Source: Vanessa cardui
Taxonomy: Eukaryota; Arthropoda; Insecta; Lepidoptera; Nymphalidae
Direction: 5' to 3'
Assembly (NCBI RefSeq): GCF_905220365.1
Contig: NC_061135.1
Span: forward strand, 3,303,501 to 3,367,500
Length of the DNA stretch: 64,000 nucleotides
Within the stretch, counting starts at the first letter, position 1, and the number at the start of each line of letters is the position of its first letter. Shown here in pieces: positions 21,691-32,906 of the stretch. The notes under the pieces are model-generated. The model was not told the origin of the DNA. It worked only from the letters and a program-made list of their open reading frames with translations, and ran no database searches. Both the position numbers and the translations under genes were made by a program.

Positions 21691-22637
21691 CGTCAGTTTT
21701 TAAATTCATTCCTTTATCTTAAACTCTTAGTACCTTTTGAATTTAAACATCAAGTCATTGCGACGCAATATGTCATTTTCAATCGGTAAAGCAGATTATC
21801 GCTAATATTGGGCACACGAAAATAGGAAACCATTGCGCTATTAACTTTTAAACATCCATTGTAAATATAAAAAAGACGTGTATATGACTATCCAGTGGTG
21901 ACCCACTAGCCCCTCTTTAGACAACTTTTCCTACGATACACGCGTTGTATTCAATGAGCTAACCTCCTCTTAACAAAAACAAAACATAGTACAATTTAAT
22001 ACAACTCGAGTACCTTGAAACTGAAATTACTATCTGTAAATTTATTTTCTTTTAATCGAAAAATCCGAAACGCGAAATCGATTTGTCGACGTTTTTATAG
22101 CACTCCGTACAAATGGCTCCATTCGCTTCGAGCTATTATTGTTTCTTTTCGATCGGTCTTTCTACATATATCTATAGACATTTATATTATGTACGTTTTG
22201 TGATACAGTTAATCCTTTATTAAGGTATCGATTAAACATGTATTGTTGGTTACTACGGCAACAATAATATATTGAACTTCATGCTAGAATGTTTGTAATT
22301 GTTGCACACCAATAATTATTACTCAACGTTACTTGAATAGATCACATTTTAAGTGTCTTTTTATTTTCTTTGCTTCATTAACTTGTTTGAAAATGATAGT
22401 AACAGCATTCAAATGTTCTGCTACTGGGCTAAAACCTTCTTTGAGAAGAACGTGAGGACATAATACCACCATAATGTGGAATAGTTGATACACTATGGTA
22501 GAATTTCATTGAATTGGATACATATAAAATTCCTCATTATGTTTGTTGTTCTGGATACAAGTTAAGCACAGTGAAATTTAGTGGTGATTGAGAATTATAT
22601 TATAACTAGTAATTAATCTTCCACTGATTCGCTTATG

Positions 22638-22712
22638 TTTTAGGTGGTTAGCTGTCATGAGTTAGGCAAAATGTAGTCTATGTCCTTCCTTTCTGTAATT
22701 TGCTTCATACAT
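22638..22712 (-). mobile_element. Helitron-like fragment (family G)
   Basis: AGTTAGGCAAAATGTAGTCT and TGTCCTTCCTTTCTGTAATT match the middle of 29322-29522. Confidence 0.45.
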
Positions 22713-22723
22713 ACATAAAAATA

Positions 22724-22910
22724 ATTGCGTTTTCAACATATTTTTTAGAGTCTTCCTAAGTTAAATGAAATGAAAAATATTAGACACCGACTCCAAATAT
22801 AACAATAATTATAACTACATGATATAATCGTTAATCGACTTTTAAGTAGTCTAATATTTTTCATTTCATTTAACTTAGGAAGACTCTAAAAAATATGTTG
22901 AAAACGCAAT
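22724..22910. repeat. Perfect 61-bp foldback (family F)
   Basis: The arms 22724-22784 and 22850-22910 are exact reverse complements, starting ATTGCGTTTTCAACATATTT, around a 65-base spacer. The spacer and right arm are one family F unit, and the left arm is an inverted second copy. Confidence 0.9.
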
Positions 22911-23164
22911 GGTAAACAAAGGCTAAAGGCGTTGTATGTAGAACCGTGGTAAGAAAAGGTTCGTCACCTTAAGATATTTTATTATATTATCTTATTTTCA
23001 TATTTTATATTTTCCTATTTTCGTGTGCCCAATATTAGCGATAATCTGCTTTACCGATTGAAAATGACATATTGCGTCGCAATGACTTGATGTTTAAATT
23101 TAAAAGGTACTAAGAGTTTAAGATAAAGGAATGAATTTAAAAACTGACGAAGGTTTTCATACTC

Positions 23165-23280
23165 TGAGTGTACCTAGCGATGTAAAAAATTGCAGGATCG
23201 ATCCTGACCCTTTGGGCTATTGTCCTTCAGACATTGTGACCAATCTCAATAAAGACTAACCAATGACACAACACGTGTGC
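23165..23280 (+). repeat. tRNA-like repeat (family E), right-arm copy
   Basis: Reverse-complement partner of 21555-21690. Contains the palindromic core CAGGATCGATCCTG. Confidence 0.5.
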
Positions 23281-23672
23281 GGAAACACAGGTACACTCTA
23301 TATCCACAGTCTAATAATCAAATAGGAAATCCAAAATTGACCGGCAACGATTTTAATTTTGCAAAAATTGTTAAATATCTCCGAAAGATATATTAAAATT
23401 AATTGTCCCAAATGTATAAAAAAACCAGCGATATAGGACAAAGTCGCGATACTGTTAAAAGTAAATGTATAACGGTGAGCAAGTGTTAGTTTTTTGGTAT
23501 ATTTTTCTTCTCATATTCACTCTTTATGGCGTTTTGTTATATCAGAATAAACCCACAATGAATAGAAATTAATTTGTAATCCAGTGGTTAATTTAGAGAT
23601 GCAAATCGGTTATATAGAGCTTTTGATATTTTATAACAATTAAACACTAAACGTCTATTATTTCGCCTTATA

Positions 23673-23987
23673 GTTAAGTAGAGTAGTAAAGTAACAGCCT
23701 GTAAACTTTTCACTGCTGGGATAAGGCCTCCTCTTCCATTAAGGAGAGGGTTTGGAACATATTCTACCACGCAGTTCCAATGCGGGTTGGTGGAATGCAC
23801 ATGTGGCAAAATTTCGATGAAATTAGACACATGCAAGTTTCCTCAAGATATTTTCCTTCACCGCCGAGCATGAGATGAATTATAAATATAAATTAAGCAC
23901 ATATATACATATATAGTGGTGCTTCTTGGCTTTGAACCCGCAATCATCGGTTAAGATGCACACATTCTAACCACTGGGCCATCTCGA
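23673..23987 (-). repeat. SINE-A copy in the right arm, (ACTTT)n tail
   Basis: Full length, flanked by CTTATA on both sides (23667-23672 and 23988-23993). The left arm lacks it at the equivalent place (near 21165-21180). B-box and A-box intact on the minus strand. It carries the CCATTAAGGAGAGGG variant with an AGTAAAGTAA tail on the plus strand. Confidence 0.93.
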
Positions 23988-24255
23988 CTTATACATAAAC
24001 ATTATTTATAATATAGAATAACAACATTTTTATACTTTGTGCTCTAAAGCACTACCGCCGCTGACATTTGCTTAGAACTGACTCACACATGCATATGTCA
24101 TAGCCTTGTCGGGATAGAAATACGGACGACATGACATATTATCTTGGTCTCCACGAAATACTATATCTTGTATTTCATACTGTAATTCATACAACTGTTT
24201 ACAAGACTATCATATAACAAGGCAGTGTAAAACTAACTAAGGATTTTGTTGATTA

Positions 24256-24850
24256 TAAATAAAATTTTAACAAAAAGAAAAACCGACTTCAAACAAAACA
24301 CTATTTTAAAACAAATGAATATGCACAAAAAAGTAATAAAAATAATTGCGTATTCAACATATTTTTTAGAGTCTTCCTAAGTTAAATGAAATGAAAAATA
24401 TTAGACTACTTAAAAGTCGATTAACGATTATATCATGTAGTTATAATTATTGTTATATTTGGAGCCGGTGTCAGCCACAGTTCCCTTGCCCCAACAATCA
24501 AAAGAAAGAAGCGATACGAGCCCCTTGATTGATCCAGTATATTATTGTGTAAAAGGTAATTTGTAAAAAACATATTTGTTAAAGTATTCTCGTATTGTTT
24601 TTTGATAGATATACTGTAGGGTTTTATTGGCTGACACCGACTCCAAATATAACAATAATTATAACTACATGATATAATCGTTAATCGACTTTTAAGTAGT
24701 CTAATATTTTTCATTTCATTTATCTTAGGAAGACTCTAAAAAATATGTTGAATACGCAATTATTTTTATTACTTTTTCGTGCATATTCATTTGTTTTAAA
24801 ATAGTGTTTTGTTTGAAGTCGGTTTTTCTTTTTGTTAAAATTTTATTTAT
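24256..24850. repeat. 595-bp foldback of family F
   Basis: The arms 24256-24476 and 24629-24850 are about 221 bp each and differ at only a few positions. The spacer of about 152 bp is non-coding. Each arm is a complete family F unit from GGCTGACACCG to ATTTTATTTAT. Present only in the right arm of the large inverted duplication. Confidence 0.9.
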
Positions 24851-25198
24851 TTTTTGATTTTAAGTGAAGCTGATGTTGACTAACTAATTTTTTTTAATAT
24901 GGATAGATTAAGCGTTCCGTTTATATGAGTCAGAAACTACTTCGAGGACAATTTCAAAGGAAACTTGCGAATAAAGCAAAAATAGACTTTCGAAAATGCG
25001 GATTTAATACGTCACGCGGCGTAAACCACAAGGATCCCTCGAAAGAGCTGTAATCGAACTCAGCAAAAAATCTTTGAAAAAGACCAACTATATTTCGTAC
25101 ATCATATGACATCACATCACATACACAAAATTTGATTAAAGATAGTAAGAAATTCTGCCCCATATCGCACCCTAACTGCGAGCCGTATAGGAGTTCCA

Positions 25199-25449
25199 TC
25201 ACTACATAGTATAAAACAAAGTCGCTTTCTCTGTCCCTATATCTTTAAATCTACGAAACGGATTTTGATGCGGTTTTTTTAAAAGATAGTGTGATTCAAG
25301 GGGAAGGTTTGTATATATAATACATGAACAATATAGTAAAGAAACACTGATAATTTTAGAAGTTTGCGATGTGATTTCGTAAATAAACAAATTCTGTAGT
25401 ATATTTAGTATCAGTATTGCACCCGTGCGAAGCCGGGGTGGGTAGCTAG
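25199..25449 (+). mobile_element. Helitron-like element (family H), right-arm copy
   Basis: 251 bp, TC start after A, CTAG end before T, subterminal GC-rich hairpin. Reverse-complement partner of 20225-20476. Confidence 0.75.
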
Positions 25450-25965
25450 TTGATTATAATATTCGACTATGATAATTACATAAACATAACCACATTACGG
25501 AAGGTGACTCAAATATCCAAATAACCTATAATTAAAAGATTCGACTGAGTATCGCTAACGTGCTCCTCAGAATTGTTCCGTTCCCTTCCGTTCCGTTACT
25601 TTGTCATGGATCCTGTGCTCAGAACCTTACCAAACTTTCACCAAATTACCCTTGAAGTATATATTTTATAATAAAAAAAGAATTATCAAAATTGGTTAAC
25701 GTAATTTTCAGTTATTCACCTATTTGTCGTGCATATACATAATGCCAATTTAAGACTTATGTCGTTTTCATATGGATACCATCATCGGAAAAAAATGGGA
25801 CCCCACGGGAAGCACTACCTTTCAAACAAAAAAAAAAATTATCAAAATCGGTCCACCCAGTGAAAAGTTATGAGGTAACAAACATAAAAAAAAAAAGAAA
25901 AAAAAAAAATACAGACGAATTGATAACCTCCTCCGTTTGGAAGTCGGTTGAAAAGAAAAACAGAG

Positions 25966-26190
25966 AATGTTATCAAATCATCATTACGTAGTCAAAGTTA
26001 CCGCTGTTTGACCCAATTTTTGCTTTGATCTTTAATATTATACAACGGATTTTGATGCAGTTTCATTTAAATAGATAGATGTATTTAAGAGGAACGTTTA
26101 TATGTATAAAACATGTACAATATAGTAGGAAATCACTGATTATTTTAGAGGTTTCTAAAGTGATGTCGTAAATAAACACATTTTTTTTGC
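25966..26190 (+). mobile_element. Helitron-like fragment (block B')
   Basis: Family H fragment starting AGAGAATGTTATCAAATCAT and ending after AATAAACACATTTTTTTTGC. Matches block B of the left arm but in swapped order relative to block A. Confidence 0.7.
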
Positions 26191-26307
26191 TTACATTGCG
26201 GACGCTGGTGAGATAGATCAAAATAATGTACCACAGTATTGTACATCTTAAAACAAAACTGGGGATAGCCCACAATAATGATTTTTTATCCTGTACTAGA
26301 AATAAGA

Positions 26308-26380
26308 GAGCTGAAATGACCCATTGGTTAGAAAGCGTGCATCTTAACCGATGATTGCGGGTTCAAACCCAGGCAAGCAC

Positions 26381-26439
<59 letters not shown>

Positions 26440-26625
26440 CTTAATTTGTGATTACAATTCACCTCGTGCTCGGCAGTGAAGGAACGGAATTTCTGCCACA
26501 TGTGCATTTCACTAACCTGCATTGGAACAGTATGGTGGAATATGATCCAAACCCTCTCCTTAATGGAAACGGAGGCTTTATCTCAGCAGTGGGAAATATA
26601 CAGGCTGATACTTTACTTTTTTACT
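26308..26625 (+). repeat. SINE-A copy with expanded (AT)n
   Basis: Head with B-box GGTTCAAACCC at 26360, then a 54-base AT run in place of the usual short TATATA, then the body and the CTCTCCTTAATGGAAACGGA variant with an ACTTTACTTTT tail. An internal deletion follows GTGAAGGAA. Confidence 0.88.
26383..26436 (+). repeat. (AT)27 microsatellite
   Basis: Pure dinucleotide run inside the SINE-A copy at 26308-26625. Confidence 0.95.
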
Positions 26626-27027
26626 TTACGAGAAATAATGCCTCATTTTCGAAGCAATTTTAAAAAATACAACATTAATCCTTACTAAGTATCTTAAAAA
26701 TTGAACAATATAGGATTTACAGCATATGAAATTAGATTTAAAATGCAGGGACATAGCGGTTTGTATTATCTAATGACAAAATAGCTGTGAGCGTAGAAAG
26801 ACACACTGCAGATATTTAGCATCAGCATTATACCGGTGCGAAGCCGGGGCGGGTCACTAGTTACATATATTATGTCCTTCCAACGCTGTACCCACTATAC
26901 TAAAAATCAACCACATGAAACTTTTTTCGGTTTTCTCTAACAGAAGGAGTGGTTACCGCAGACATTTTTAACTTTGACGCTTCGTAAATTCAAATCGGTT
27001 GTATAAAATACTTTGGTAGAAAAAGCA
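26626..27027. other. Spacer with a Helitron-like 3' end
   Basis: Contains TACCGGTGCGAAGCCGGGGC and CTAG at 26857-26860, the 3' end of a family H element truncated 5' of about 26812. Otherwise nothing. Confidence 0.6.
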
Positions 27028-27309
27028 TATTATACGATACAAGATTTTATAGATGATAAAAAAGCGTAGAGTGAAGAATACCTGTTGACTTCCAAGCAGG
27101 ATATATTAATTTAAATAATTGTATTTAATTAAGATGACTTTGTATATTTTAAATTTTAAATCAGAGTAACTACTGAGTTTCTTGCCGGTTCGTGTCGGTA
27201 GAATCTACTTTCGAACCGGTGCGGTGGTAGCTTCACTTAATTTTAAAATGACGATTCAAAAGTGCTTGTAAAAGCCTACTTGAATAAAGTTTATTTTGAT
27301 TTGATTTGA
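27028..27309 (+). repeat. Family D repeat (LINE 3' end or SINE)
   Basis: About 280 bp, starting GCATATTATACGATACAAGA, with the conserved CTGAGTTTCTTGCCGGTTCG and TTCAAAAGTGCTTGTAAAAG, ending AGTTTATTTTGATTTGATTT. It has no tRNA-like boxes. The GATTT tail repeat is typical of LINE 3' ends. Other copies are at 33871, 56418, 60432 and 63245. Confidence 0.8.
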
Positions 27310-27954
27310 TTGGTTCTTAAGAAAAGCTTTGGTGTATAATTCATTAAATTTTCGTGTAAATTGGCTTATATACGATGACGATTGCAGAAGTAGTCACGCG
27401 AATCCTGGAATGTTAGTTAGTACTCAATAAATTACATATTTATCAAGCATTGGTAAATAATATTAAGCGTTATATTAAAATGAGGGGGTTTATTTGAGAT
27501 CTACAAATACTGTAGCATGAAAACAATAAGCTATGCTTTCGCAAAGCCGAATTTAATGACCGTCGTCGTTAACGAAACTTACCATCTCAACTCAAGACAT
27601 ACCTTATTACCTTGGCCCAAGAAAATAACTTTGATAAAAAATATACTTTGGTATCATAAAGCTATTAATAACTAACAATCTATTTGTTCATAAATTACAT
27701 GTAATATAATAGAAACCTCTTTATTACAAATGTTAATTTATTTTTTTTACTGGCAAAACCCACGTTACCTTTGAACTAAGTTTATATCTAGCCAGTTAAT
27801 AAACAATTAAAACATAATAAAAAAATTAATTAAAATGACAGTTAAATTATTAAAAAAAATACAAAAAACAACTATACAGATATGAAATTCTCATTATATA
27901 ATCTAATGTCAAGCAGCAATACTTATTATTGTTGGAATTTACTTTGCAGGTTTA
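27310..27954. other. AT-rich spacer, no gene seen
   Basis: No supported frame or repeat. Confidence 0.45.
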
Positions 27955-28100
27955 GTCAATCACTGTAACTACAGGCACGAGGGACATAACATCCAAGGTT
28001 GGCGCATTGGCGATGTAAGTAATGGTTAAAATTTCTTACGTCACCAACATCTATGGCTAATCGTGGCCCCTTAATATGAGTTGGCCAACTTTACTTTTGT
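27955..28100 (+). repeat. SINE-B fragment
   Basis: TGTAACTACAGGCACGAGGG, then AAGGTTGGCGCATTGGCGAT and a decayed tail. The 5' third is missing. Confidence 0.7.
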
Positions 28101-29321
28101 CCAAGCAAAACATTTATAATATATGACGTAGTAGATTCAAAGAACTTCGCATAGACAAAATTGCTTTGTGTTATAAGGGTCATATTATGCTATAGATTTT
28201 TTACTTAATAATACTGACAACTACGGATTTCAGCCGTTTGAAATATTTCCTTTCAACTAAACGTCAAAAAAGTCACTATGAACAACAAAATGGCCCAATT
28301 TTCGACATTTCTGTCATTGTGTTTTGTCAATTAATAACTACATATGTACAGAGGATGTATTCTGCATTGAATCAAAAATACGAGTTTCTTTTTATTAAAG
28401 TTGTATTGCATGGTATATATATGGTAAAACTTTGATTATCGATATCGGTAATGGGTATTAGTTATCAAATACTTTTTCAATACTTCTATTTATCAATTAC
28501 TTCGGGGCATATCATGGGTTCACGGGCTTGTGCATACTACAGGCCGTAGGTCCACCTCTGCGGGCCCTCCAAATCCTGGGGATTCTCAGGGTACAGATAC
28601 CCTAGAAATGGCAACACTTTTAACGCCATCTCCTTGGTACTATTTGGCGAAAGTGGTCAGCTGAACTGTTATCTCTCGGATTCGTAACAAACATTATAAT
28701 TTTATTAAAATTGTATCTTTCAGTCATCATGCAAGATTTAATTTAAATACCTCTGGTCCTTCGATAATTGTATTCTCGACAAAATGTACTCTAGATACGT
28801 CTTTATAACATTTTCTTAGAACTGCTCCGACAATTTCGAACTTAATTTACTAACGGTATTAGGTTACAGGAATAGGTTTTTGATGACGAATAAGTGTTTT
28901 AAACTAGAATGTTGAAAAGTATGAAATATTTTATTCTAACAATTCTTAAATTAAAGGTACTGCAAAGTTTAATATTAACATTCCGAATTTAAGACATTAA
29001 GTTCCTATTGCTGTAATTACAAGAACTCCAACACTACATAACGGAACACAATACGAAGCATCGTTGTCTGGTCATAAAATAATTCTCCGAAATTCCTTCG
29101 ACTGTGCTCTTGTTGTCAAACTTAACGTTACGAAAATTATTCTGAAAGTAATTTCACAAATAAATCGACTGTAAATTTAAAACACAACAACACAAGAAAA
29201 AGATTGAAAGTACTTATTATATAGGAAATGCTTTATGTAGGATTTAATATTTTTTAACAAAATGCTTAAAACTATTTTAATTATATTAAAGTGAGATTTT
29301 GACTTTATTACTCATAAATGA
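28101..29321. other. Spacer with an unassigned GC-richer island
   Basis: 28500-28680 is GC-richer (for example CCACCTCTGCGGGCCCTCCA) and abruptly different from its AT-rich surroundings. No frame or family can be assigned. The rest shows nothing. Confidence 0.4.
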
Positions 29322-29522
29322 CTAGTCGGCGCCCACGGCTTCGCACGCGTTTAAAGCGGTTGGGTATCATGTATTAGGCAAAGATGTATTCTTTGTCCTT
29401 CCTTGAAGTTAAAATTTGCTTCATACCAAATTTCATCAAATTCGATTTATTGGTCAAAGAAAGAAAGGTTTTTGTGAAAGAACGACTGACAGAGTTACTG
29501 TCACATTTATATTAGTCTAGAT
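29322..29522 (-). mobile_element. Helitron-like element (family G)
   Basis: 201 bp. On the minus strand it starts TCTAGACTAATATAAATG after A and ends GGCGCCGACTAG before T, with GC-rich subterminal sequence. Non-coding. Fragments of the same family lie at 3968, 19410, 22638 and 60207. Confidence 0.7.
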
Positions 29523-30869
29523 GATATAATATCCGTGAAGATATTAAATTTCATAAAGTCTTTCATGGGTCACAAACTTTTGACTTGAACCAAACAAAGG
29601 GAAGCTAACATAATGTCGCCTGTTGCTTCATAAAGCCTTTCCTCTGACACTTATTCAATGTTGCGATGGCATTATTCGAGAAATTTCCTTTCATTTATAT
29701 GAAATACGCTAGTTATTTTATTAATTAAATTAAATTGTGTTTGTTGCCAAACAATCATAATTACAATAGAAGTCATGACTTTTAACAATGAGATAATTAA
29801 AACGAAACTGTTCCGCTCAAGTGAGATTTTGCGCTTACTTAGGCAAACTTGTTTGCACAGTTAAGGAGCTCGTTCCTATTTAGTGTGTATAACTTATCAT
29901 TGTTTGCAGATTATATTCGAAATTAAAGTTTTTAAGCAAAAGAAAATAACATACTTCTGTTGCAAGGATCATTTTAACGTAAATCATTTTATGTCTATTC
30001 ATTTCTGACAGTTAAAATTAGCTTATCATTTTGAGTGATTTGCTATTTTATGACATAAATTTAAATTTCCTGATAGTACCTGGTCACGCCATAGAAATAA
30101 CCTATAATATATATCTACATATATTATGGTTTAGGTAGCAAACGAGCAGGGAGGTCACCTGCTGGGAAGTGACTATCACGGCCTCACTCTGTAACATCTG
30201 GGGACTTTTAGTTGTGTTTCCAGCGTTTAAGAAAAAAAAGAATATATTAATTACAATGTCTACGGGGATGGTAGTTATCAGGTCAGGTGATCAGGTGGTC
30301 AATTAGTCCTTCTGAACGACAATCTTTGCTTTATTAAGTTTTCGGAAGTATGTTATTACTGTTTATAGTATTTATCAGACTCAAATGAATTCTGTGCTTT
30401 AATACAAATTACTGTAATCTTGGTGTTGTTTTTAATACAAAATGAGTTCAATTTTTGATACAAAGCCACAACAAATGAGAGACGGTAACTTAGAAGCATT
30501 AAATGGTAAAAAGATTTTCATTTATATCTTTAAAAAAAAATGCGATTTTTTTGAAAGGGCCTACTATACGTAATTACTGTTAACCCAAATGAAAGGGATT
30601 TCCTTTTTTGTACTCAGGTATTTTGTTGTTGAAAGAGGGTACGTTCTATCATGTCGACGTAAAATATCTTATAAGCCCATTTTAGCTCTCGAAGGTTTTT
30701 GTACGGATCTAATAAAAACAAGATGGTCAATTTGTTAGTGGAATGTTTTATTAGCATCGACGTTTACGGGTAAGGTAAATCATTGTATTTCATAATTGAT
30801 GAGGTTTTTTGTACGTATTATCGTTGACTTTATATTTTGGTTTTACTGGTCTATTTGGCGGTAAGCGAT
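29523..30869. other. AT-rich spacer with one short repeat fragment
   Basis: The 30123-30235 stretch (AGGTAGCAAACGAGCAGGGA, then GGTCACCTGCTGGGAAGTGA) looks like a fragment of a common lepidopteran SINE in reverse orientation. Nothing else is supported. Confidence 0.4.
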
Positions 30870-31165
30870 CAACAACAACAACAACAGCCTGTAAATGTTC
30901 CACAGCTGGGCTAAGGCCTCCTCTCACTTTGAGGAGAAGGTTTGGAACGCTGTTCCAATGCTGGTTGGTATCATACACATGTGACAGAATTTCTATGAAA
31001 TAAGACACATGCAGGTTTCCTCACGATGTTTTCCTTCGCCGCGGAGCACTATATGAATTATATACACAATTTAAACACATGAATGTTCAGCGGTGCTTGC
31101 CTGGGTTTGAACCCGCAATCATCGGTCAAGATGCACGCGTTCTAACCACTGGGTCAACTCGGCTC
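30870..31165 (-). repeat. SINE-A copy, (TTG)n tail
   Basis: Full length with ACTTTGAGGAGAAGG, a CAACAACAACAACAG tail on the plus strand, and intact boxes at the head (TGACCCAGTGG and GGTTCAAACCC on the minus strand). Confidence 0.9.
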
Positions 31166-32114
31166 TTGATATCACATTCACCTGAACATATTTACAATAT
31201 AACAGGAGCTGTGTATATGTTGTTAGCCTTGCACGAATAATAAATTCGATGTTTAAAAGGTCACATTTTATTGTTATAAGGGTTTCAGGACCATTATATT
31301 ACACGTATGTGGGTATGAGCATCGCATGCACGTACATTGAATGGTTGTCAAACATCCAGATGGCAACTATCCTAGATTTAAATAGCTCTATTCAACATGG
31401 AAGTCTTATAGTTTCTTATTTATAAACTCCTCAGAGAAGAGATGGAATTCAGATAGCAGGACGTGAAGGAAAACTTGGATTTTATTTGATGGAAAATAAT
31501 TCACATTTTACATTGCTTTGCAAGAGAATTCCTAAACTCGTGTAATATGATAATAGAAGTAACAAGTTTATGTTTGTTCCTAGAATTCATAGCGTTCACA
31601 TGGCAATTTCTAGAAAACAAAACCACAGTTTTTAAAGAACATACACAACAGAAGAAGCAACACTTAATACTTTTATTTCCTTAAATACATTTGTTACTAT
31701 TTTATTTTATTCTTCTTTTAAATTTAATTTGACACAATAAACTTATTATATTTTTTTAAAATTTACGTGATTTCAATAATTTAATGTTGGTGTCCACCTA
31801 GACAAGTCATTATATAGTCATTTTATGTAAAAAAGGAAGAGAAACAGACCAAGAACAGTTCCTTCAGGGACCCCAATATTTACTTGGAACCTCCTGAACT
31901 CCTTCTGGAAGATATTTTACCATGCTTCCTGAAATGTTTTTCACGTTGCCTTAAGGAAAAACCAATACGGGTAGTTTAAAACATGTAGTTTACATGAATA
32001 TTTTCGAAGATTCGATAAAAACTTAAAAATGTAGGCAAAAAACTTCTCAGTTTAATGACAAAACGCTGTAAGCGTCGTATATAAAGAAATTATATAATAC
32101 ATATATATATATAT
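31166..32114. other. AT-rich spacer, no gene seen
   Basis: No supported frame or repeat family. A short TATATA run lies near 32100. Confidence 0.45.
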
Positions 32115-32395
32115 GGAATAGGTTGTCGGACGAGCATATGGGCCACCTGATAGTAAGTGATCACCATCACCCATAGAAAATGACGCTGTAAGAAATATTA
32201 ACTATTCCTTACATCGTCAATGTTCCACCAACCTTGGTAACTAAGATGCTATGTACCTTGTGCCTGTAGTTACACTGGTTCAATCACCATTCAAACCGGA
32301 ACACAACAATACTGCGTACTGTTATTTAGCGGTAGAATATCTGATGAGTGGGTGGTACCTACTCAGGCGGGCATGCACAAAGCCCTACCACCAAC
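32115..32395 (-). repeat. SINE-B copy, full length
   Basis: From the LINE-like tail (GGACGAGCATATGGGCCACC) to the 5' end GGGCATGCACAAAGCCCTAC. Few substitutions relative to 50485-50768. Confidence 0.9.
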
Positions 32396-32720
32396 AAATT
32401 TAGTTACATAGTCAGGGAGGGTCGCTACTAATGTATAATCCTAAAATTTATTATATATTATTTTAAATTACAATTTTAAACAAAACTAATCCTAGCTTGC
32501 ATTCAATTTCTCATTGTTTTGATTAATTATTTATCAATGTTTTGAAGAAACTCTCATTTTCCTGTAACAAAACCATACGATATGACTACGAATATGAGTG
32601 GATCTAATACGAAATATGGTTAATTAAATTTCAACGGCTGCATTTAATAAGATGAAGTTGAATGTATAGTCTATATAATGAATTAGAAAATGATAAAGTT
32701 TCTACGCTGATAAAATATAT
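32396..32720. other. AT-rich spacer, no gene seen
   Basis: No supported frame. Confidence 0.4.
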
Positions 32721-32906
32721 CATCATCATCATCATTTCAGCTGAAGAACGACCCCTGATGGACATAGGCATCCCCCAAAGATCACCACAACGACAGGTCT
32801 TGTGCAGCTCGCAACCAGCGGCTTCCCGCGACCTTTACCAGGTCGTCGGACCACCTTGTGGGGGGCCTACCCACGCTGCGTCTTCCAGTCCAAGGCTGAA
32901 ATATAA
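32721..32906 (-). pseudogene. RTE-clade LINE 3' end relic
   Basis: The minus-strand translation from 32906 reads RRSVGRPPTRWSDDLVKVAG, then SRWLRAAQDLSLW, a stop, and SLGDAYVHQG. This is the C-terminal tail of RTE-type endonuclease-reverse transcriptase, with one stop and the usual VQQW altered to VHQG. It is followed by the GATGAT microsatellite typical of RTE 3' ends (ATCATCATCATC on the plus strand). 5' truncated. Identification rests on known family motifs. Confidence 0.8.

Larger units (their letters stand above)
19490..21829 (+). repeat. Large inverted duplication, left arm
   Basis: Matches the reverse complement of 23011-25955 (plus 25966-26190) in three blocks: A 19490-20540, B 20543-20745 and C 20890-21829. 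The match is close to base-for-base over long runs, for example 20940-21120 against 24030-24210 and 21480-21829 against 23011-23360. It contains a Helitron-like element (20225-20476), a second Helitron-like fragment (block B), a tRNA-like family E segment and a SINE-C insertion that the right arm lacks. No gene lies in it. Confidence 0.9.
21830..23010. other. Spacer of the large inverted duplication
   Basis: About 1.2 kb not shared between the arms. It holds a family G Helitron-like fragment (22638-22712) and a perfect 61-bp foldback (22724-22910). The rest is AT-rich with no supported frame. The 62-residue frame at 22015 has no recognisable features. Confidence 0.6.
23011..25955 (-). repeat. 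Large inverted duplication, right arm
   Basis: Inverted partner of 19490-21829. Block C' (23011-24250) carries a SINE-A that the left arm lacks. A segment with a 595-bp foldback (24250-25140) has no left-arm match. Block A' (25140-25955) includes the second Helitron-like copy. Block B' follows at 25966-26190. Short open frames here (24954-25202, 25202-25390) are repeat sequence, not genes. Confidence 0.9.

Noticed and set aside
24954..25390. Minus-strand frames of 82 and 62 residues
   Set aside because: They lie in Helitron-like sequence in the right arm of the inverted repeat, and the left arm copy does not conserve the frames.
19490..26190. Calling the large inverted repeat a single giant foldback transposon
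   Set aside because: No terminal motif or target duplication is visible at its outer ends, and the left end begins inside an older Helitron-like fragment. A local inverted duplication fits better.
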